Under the pieces are notes generated by a model that was not told the DNA's origin, did not search any database, and worked only from the letters and a program-made list of their open reading frames with translations. Positions 14,566 to 18,344 of a stretch of 18,344 nucleotides of DNA are shown piece after piece; positions within the stretch are counted from its first letter, which is position 1, and every line of letters begins with the position of its first letter. Made by a program: the position numbers and the translations under genes. The stretch covers positions 1 to 18,344 of the forward strand of contig CALANM010000219.1 in the NCBI GenBank assembly GCA_937926065.1. Reading direction: 5' to 3'. This DNA comes from an uncultured Microbacterium sp. (GTDB lineage Bacteria; Actinomycetota; Actinomycetes; Actinomycetales; Microbacteriaceae).

Positions 14566-15837
14566 TCAGTGACGTGCGGCGGCGAGGATGAGGGGAAGGT
14601 AGTCGCTGACGCTCTCCTTCGCCTTGTCCTTCATCGCCGACAGCTTCTCGGGGGCGATGCCCTCGGCCTTGGCCTTCTCCATCAGGTCGACGATGTACTT
14701 CGCGTCGAAGTCCTTCTGCCGGACGGCACGCTCGGGGTACCCGATGATCTCCATCAGCTTCTCGACCTTGTCGTTCCACGACAGGATGACGGAGGGCACG
14801 TTCATCGTGAAGGCGGCGATCGACGAGTGCATGCGGCACGTGATGATCGCCTGGTAGCCGTTGATCGTGTCGACGAGCACACGGTCGTCGACAGGACGCT
14901 CCACGAGGTAGGAGTCATCGAGCCCGAGCTTCTTGAGCACTCGCCTGCCCAGCGTCACATCGCCCGGGAGGCCGTTGGTGAAGAACTCGAACTCGTAGCC
15001 TCGATCGCGCAGCTCCGTGGCGATGTCGGCGAACAGGGCCGTCCACTCCTTCGAGCCGAACGGGACGCCGTAGCCCTGCAGCGAGTTGCCGCGGATCAGA
15101 CCGATGCCGATCTTCGTCCGTTCGACCGTCGTGTCGATGTCGTAGGCCTCCTTCATCCAGAAGGCGGAGTCGGCGAGCAGCTTGACCCTGTGGCCAGGGC
15201 CGGCGCACGCCTGCACCTCGTCGACGTTGTCGCGGGCCGAGACGTACTTCACCGCAGAAGAGCGGATGGCGCGCTTGAGCACCTTGCTGCCGAAGTCGCG
15301 CTCGTCGAAGGCCCCGGCGCGGCCGATGGCGTTGTAGACGACCTCGAGGCCGTGGCGCTCCGCGTACTCGCTCACGAGCAGCAGCGACCAGTGGTACTCG
15401 TTGTAGCTGTACTCGAGCAGGCCGGCGCCGTCGATCACGATGTAGTCGACGCCTTCGAGCTTGAGGTCGAAGTAGCTCGCGAGACGCTTGCGGTAGTTGC
15501 GGCCGAGCTTCCAGATGAGGTGGCGGGCGCGCGCGATGAGGTTCTGTGCGGCCTTGCTCTTGGCATTGCGCCCGCGGCGCTGCAGGTCGAGGAAGACCTT
15601 CTCGGTGAGACGGCCCTTCTCGCTGTAGCGGTAGTAGTTGCGCAGGCGGCGCTCGCGGGCATCGGCGATCTCGTAGATCGTGTCGTTGCGGCCGAGCAGG
15701 TCGACCTCCACGAACTCGATCTCGATTCCCGGCTCGGCCTTCTCGAGGCCGTCGGCGATCAGGTGCTCCAGGCTGCGGGCGATGAACATCTCACCGAGGT
15801 TCTCGCTCTTGACCAGGCCACAGATGGCGATCTTCAC
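14566..15837 (-). CDS. Polysaccharide pyruvyl transferase family protein (second copy)
   Basis: A 423-residue member of the polysaccharide pyruvyl transferase family, only distantly like the plus-strand copy. It starts KIAICGLVKSENLGEMFIARSLEHLI (2-27), the family's N-terminal Rossmann-like half, with VDYIVIDGAGLLEYSYNEYHW (~130-150) and YVSARDNVDEVQ (~198-209). The C-terminal half has IGIGLIRGNSLQGYG (~243-257), FEFFTNG (~283-289) and the hallmark ITCRMHSSIAAFTMNVPSVILSWNDKVEKLM (332-362). The middle (~58-120) is strongly basic. GTG 15837 is chosen because it puts the Rossmann strand right at the N-terminus. GGAG lies 11 nt upstream, somewhat far, and another in-frame GTG is at 15864. It lies 29 nt after the licD-like gene and 30 nt before the cytidylyltransferase gene, so the block is one operon. 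The transferred group and acceptor are unknown. Confidence 0.82.
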   Translation of the reverse strand: MKIAICGLVKSENLGEMFIARSLEHLIADGLEKAEPGIEIEFVEVDLLGRNDTIYEIADARERRLRNYYRYSEKGRLTEKVFLDLQRRGRNAKSKAAQNLIARARHLIWKLGRNYRKRLASYFDLKLEGVDYIVIDGAGLLEYSYNEYHWSLLLVSEYAERHGLEVVYNAIGRAGAFDERDFGSKVLKRAIRSSAVKYVSARDNVDEVQACAGPGHRVKLLADSAFWMKEAYDIDTTVERTKIGIGLIRGNSLQGYGVPFGSKEWTALFADIATELRDRGYEFEFFTNGLPGDVTLGRRVLKKLGLDDSYLVERPVDDRVLVDTINGYQAIITCRMHSSIAAFTMNVPSVILSWNDKVEKLMEIIGYPERAVRQKDFDAKYIVDLMEKAKAEGIAPEKLSAMKDKAKESVSDYLPLILAAARH

Positions 15838-15866
15838 AGTCTTCGTATCTCCGGTCGTCGGCACGG

Positions 15867-16814
15867 TCAGGCCAGCTCGTCGTCTTGCATCTCGTCGTCG
15901 TCCGCCAGGCTCTCGTCTTCCGCGCCGGCCTCGGGCTGGCCCGTGAGCACGGGGCGCTCGTTCGGCGCGAACGGGAAGAAGGTCACGAAGTCGTGGCGGG
16001 GCACGCGCTTGTGGACGGGCAGCCACTCCATGTAGTCGGCGCCGTACAGCTGGCGCAGGTACGTGTCGTAGCCGGCGGGCGCCGACAGCAGGTGTCCCTC
16101 GAACTCGAGCTTGACGACGGGGGCGTACTCGGCCTTGACGACGCGCTCCTCAGTGGTGTGCACGTTGGTCATCATGACGCCGACGTAGTCGGAGTCCTCG
16201 AAGCTGAGGGACTTGGCGTGCTCGATGACCCGGTCGAAGAGCGGGCCGACCCCGATCTGACGGTAGACGCGCGTCGCGAGGCGGTTGCGCAGGATGCGGT
16301 ACGGGTTGCGACCGCGGTACTTGCGCACGTTGCGGGCGTGGCGCACGCGGTCCTTGCGGCGCTTGATCTCGTCGTAATGCTCGCGGTTGCCCTCGGGGGT
16401 GTCGGGCAGGCCCTCGATCGGGAAGATGTCGAGGAAGATCGGGTAGACCTTGCCGCCGATGCCGCCCTTCGTGCGCTTCGCCACGAGGATGCGCTCGGAG
16501 TAGAGCTTCCAGTGATAGGCGAAGTAGCGCTGCGACGTGTTCGGCGGCATGAGCTCGAAGTCGCCGATGCGGCCGCCCGACAGCTCCATGAGCTTCTCGC
16601 AGTCGCTGCGCGGCATGTTGACGTCGACGTCGTCGTCCCACGGGATGAAGCCCTTGTGGCGCACGGCGCCGAGCAGGGTGCCGCCCGAGAGGTAGTAGGT
16701 GAGGTCGTGCTCCTGGCAGAACTTGTCGAACTCGAGCAGGAGCTCGAGCATCGCGGCCTTGTGATCGGAGTCGGATGCGAGATCCTTCAGGTCGCTGTAG
16801 CTGTAGTCCCGCAT
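15867..16814 (-). CDS. LicD-family phosphotransferase
   Basis: LicD/fukutin-type nucleotidyltransferase-fold enzyme; characterised members transfer phosphocholine or a related phospho-alcohol from a CDP-activated donor to a glycan. The 315-residue protein carries the defining segment YLSGGTLLGAVRHKGFIPWDDDVDVNMPR (41-69) with metal-binding D60-D62 and D64, then FELMPPNTSQRYFAYHWKLYSERILV (~86-111), and VYPIFLDIFPIEGLPDTPEG (~123-142). A strongly basic stretch (~151-178, RRKDRVRHARNVRKYRGRN) follows, and the C-terminus is an unusual acidic tail (EDESLADDDEMQDDELA). GAGGAG at 16827-16832 lies 12 nt upstream of ATG 16814, on the long side. It is the first gene of the four-gene leftward block; the cytidylyltransferase two genes on is a natural source of its CDP donor. 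It shows no signal peptide or membrane span, so it should act in the cytoplasm before export. Confidence 0.92.
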   Translation of the reverse strand: MRDYSYSDLKDLASDSDHKAAMLELLLEFDKFCQEHDLTYYLSGGTLLGAVRHKGFIPWDDDVDVNMPRSDCEKLMELSGGRIGDFELMPPNTSQRYFAYHWKLYSERILVAKRTKGGIGGKVYPIFLDIFPIEGLPDTPEGNREHYDEIKRRKDRVRHARNVRKYRGRNPYRILRNRLATRVYRQIGVGPLFDRVIEHAKSLSFEDSDYVGVMMTNVHTTEERVVKAEYAPVVKLEFEGHLLSAPAGYDTYLRQLYGADYMEWLPVHKRVPRHDFVTFFPFAPNERPVLTGQPEAGAEDESLADDDEMQDDELA

Positions 16815-16939
16815 TCCCGTGCTTTTCTCCTCAAGTCGCTTTCATTCTGCCCGGCGCACCGGTGGCCGCATCGTGACGGCGGGTGGTCGACCGCACGTGG
16901 CGTGACACTCGAACCGACACACGCTGTGAACCGTCTTCG

Positions 16940-16964
16940 AGTCATCCGGCAGAGGGGGATGACT
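16940..16964 (-). other. Hairpin in the leader of the licD block
   Basis: A perfect 8-bp inverted repeat AGTCATCC/GGATGACT surrounds a 9-nt loop. It lies 15 nt downstream of the TAGAAT element and about 125 nt before the licD-like start. It could be an operator, an attenuator-like stem, or a terminator for the upstream acyltransferase gene, 81 nt after that gene's stop. No T tract follows. Confidence 0.45.
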
Positions 16965-16978
16965 GAAAATGCGCGGCG

Positions 16979-17000
16979 ATTCTACCGTCGGAACATAGTA
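16979..17000 (-). promoter_or_regulatory. Promoter-like elements upstream of the licD block
   Basis: On the minus strand, TACTAT (17000-16995) and TAGAAT (16984-16979) are both good -10 matches, about 165-185 nt upstream of the licD-like start. Neither has a clear TTGACA-like -35 at 16-18 nt. A start here would give a leader of roughly 160-180 nt containing the hairpin at 16940-16964. This is the only stretch in the window with a gap over 200 nt. Confidence 0.35.
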
Positions 17001-17045
17001 CCCCAGGCCCTCTGTGCCTTGACTGTGACGCCCCAGGAGCCCCCA

Positions 17046-18344
17046 TCACCAGAGGATGCTTCGGACCAGCTCGGACTGACGCAGCTTCTCCTCGAGCGGC
17101 AGGGCGAGCGTCTTCGCGTAGGTGTTGGTGAAGTGGTGCGCGTCGCGCCACACCACGACGTGCCCGACGACGACCGGGCAGGCCTCGACATCCGGGCACA
17201 CCCAGTTGCTCATGTCGATCACGTCGGCAGACGGCAGGCCCTTCACGGCCCGCTCGACGTACTGGCTCCCGGTGCCGAACGCGTCTTCTCGCGGCGTCGC
17301 GCACGCCGTGAGCCGCTCGGGATTCTCCGAGATGCACTCGGGCACGTCGGTGTCCATGCTCGGCGTCGTGTTCATGACGATCGTCGGGATGCCGGCTTCG
17401 TTGAGACGCAGGAGGTTCTCGTGCAGGCCGTCGGTGTAGGCGATGCGTGCGGCCTTCTGCGTTCCCTCCTGCTGCCACGCGGCACGCGTGGCGCGGTTCG
17501 CGGTGACGACCAGGTCAGGGTGCTCGTCGAGGATCTGCTGCATACTCGTGGCTGCCCATTTGTTGCACGTCGTGTACTCGTCGCCGTTGCGGTCGGCCTG
17601 GCTTACGCTCGAGAACCCGCACGACGCCTTCGTCGTGATGCGGAGCTTCCAGCCGTTGCGCTCGGCGAGCTCGATGTACGGTGTCGACCAGTTCGCGCCG
17701 TGCGAGTCGCCGATCAGCACGATGCTCACGTCGCTTGCGGGGTCGCCGAAGATGCAGCCTTCGATCTTCGGAGTGGCCGAACGGCTGGAGCGGTTGCAGC
17801 CGAGCTCGTAGACGACGGTGTTGTCCTCGCGCGCGTTGATCGCCGCCGGCGTGTAGCCGCCCTCGACGACGTCGACGGGCTTCCCGGCGTCGGAGAACGT
17901 CGACAGGTCGTCGTTCGAGAAGTCGTCGGTCAGTGCCTCCGCACCGATCTCCTCCGCGGAGGCCGCCTTGTACTCCGGGTTCATGGTCGTCGGAGCGATG
18001 AACACGAGCGAGGCGCCGACCGCGGTCGCGGCCATGAGCCCCGCACCGGAGACGAGCGAGCGGCGCACGGACTTCTTGACGACGTGCCAGTTGCGGAAGG
18101 GGTTCTCGATGAAGCGGTAGCTCAGCCAGGCCGGCAGCACGGCGAAGGCGACGATGAGGAGGCCGTAGCGCACGCGCAGTTCGCCGCCGAGCAGGTAGGT
18201 GCCGATGACGATGAGCGGCCAGTGCCACAGGTACAGCGAGTAGGAGATGTCGCCGATGAAGCGCATCGGCCGGATCGTGAGGAGGCGGCCGACGCCGCGC
18301 TCGGCGCGTCCGTTCATACCCGCAGCGATGATGGCGGCGGCGGC
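17046..18344 (-). CDS. AT3-SGNH O-acyltransferase (OafA-like), 5' end outside window
   Basis: Membrane enzyme that O-acetylates (or otherwise O-acylates) a cell-surface glycan. The gene enters from the right edge; 432 residues are visible, the C-terminal part of a family usually 600-700 residues long. Numbering from the in-frame Met at 18317 (internal, not the true start), the acyltransferase-3 part shows RFIGDISYSLYLWHWPLIV (~19-37) and LSYRFIENPFRNW (~65-77), both hallmarks of OafA-type proteins, then a last span (~91-108). The external SGNH domain follows, with the nucleophile block IVLIGDSHGANW (199-210) and the D-x-x-H block VVWRDAHHF (388-396). Cysteine pairs (CNRS/GCIF, CGFS/TCNK, CPDVEAC) fit an extracytoplasmic location. 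It precedes the licD block on the same strand, separated by 231 nt, and probably modifies the same polymer. Confidence 0.92.
   Translation of the reverse strand, partial: AAAAIIAAGMNGRAERGVGRLLTIRPMRFIGDISYSLYLWHWPLIVIGTYLLGGELRVRYGLLIVAFAVLPAWLSYRFIENPFRNWHVVKKSVRRSLVSGAGLMAATAVGASLVFIAPTTMNPEYKAASAEEIGAEALTDDFSNDDLSTFSDAGKPVDVVEGGYTPAAINAREDNTVVYELGCNRSSRSATPKIEGCIFGDPASDVSIVLIGDSHGANWSTPYIELAERNGWKLRITTKASCGFSSVSQADRNGDEYTTCNKWAATSMQQILDEHPDLVVTANRATRAAWQQEGTQKAARIAYTDGLHENLLRLNEAGIPTIVMNTTPSMDTDVPECISENPERLTACATPREDAFGTGSQYVERAVKGLPSADVIDMSNWVCPDVEACPVVVGHVVVWRDAHHFTNTYAKTLALPLEEKLRQSELVRSILW

Noticed and set aside
14551..16035. Long plus-strand frame (494 codons) opposite the second pyruvyl transferase.
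   Set aside because: Valine/aspartate/leucine-biased antisense shadow; the minus-strand protein has the family motifs and fits the operon spacing.
16815..17045. A small RNA or tRNA gene in the 231-nt gap.
   Set aside because: No tRNA-like cloverleaf or T-loop GTTCRA arrangement was found; only the single 8-bp hairpin stands out.

Overview
The window looks like a chromosomal segment of a high-G+C actinobacterium, most probably Microbacteriaceae (Microbacterium-like). That placement rests on G/C-rich third codon positions, GTG starts, several start codons that sit directly on a -10 element (leaderless style), and the gene order accD5-birA-(PH-domain membrane protein)-purK-purE, which from memory resembles the Rv3280-Rv3275c region of Mycobacterium tuberculosis. 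No RNA gene, CRISPR array, insertion sequence or phage gene was seen. Genes fill the window: the longest stretch without one is about 230 bases (16815-17045).

Left part (1-4523), housekeeping. An acyl-CoA carboxylase beta subunit runs leftward off the window. It is divergent from birA, whose product biotinylates the partner subunit of such carboxylases. A small two-helix PH-domain membrane protein follows, then purK and purE (AIR to CAIR conversion in purine synthesis).

Middle part (4520-12726, plus strand), cell envelope. An LCP-family phosphotransferase is translationally coupled to purE. Next come a GT4-like glycosyltransferase, a secreted protein with a lysozyme-like region and about seven SH3b-like repeats (including a perfect 369-bp tandem DNA repeat), and a coupled block of ABC-2 permease, ABC ATPase and polysaccharide pyruvyl transferase (stop/start overlaps at both junctions). 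The ABC pair resembles TagGH/Wzm-Wzt polysaccharide exporters.

Right part (12753-18344, minus strand), polymer decoration. Reading leftward: the C-terminal part of an AT3-SGNH O-acyltransferase, a 231-nt gap with promoter-like elements and a hairpin, then a four-gene block of LicD-family phosphotransferase, a second polysaccharide pyruvyl transferase, an IspD/TarI-like cytidylyltransferase and an extended SDR.

My reading (inference) is that the IspD-like enzyme and the SDR make a CDP-activated alcohol. LicD would transfer its phospho-group to a glycan, the pyruvyl transferases would add pyruvate ketals and the acyltransferase O-acyl groups. The ABC pair would export the polymer and the LCP enzyme attach it to peptidoglycan. 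This would be an anionic wall polysaccharide system whose exact polymer I cannot name. It is the most interesting content of the window, because the cytidylyltransferase is paired with an extended SDR rather than with a TarJ-type reductase.
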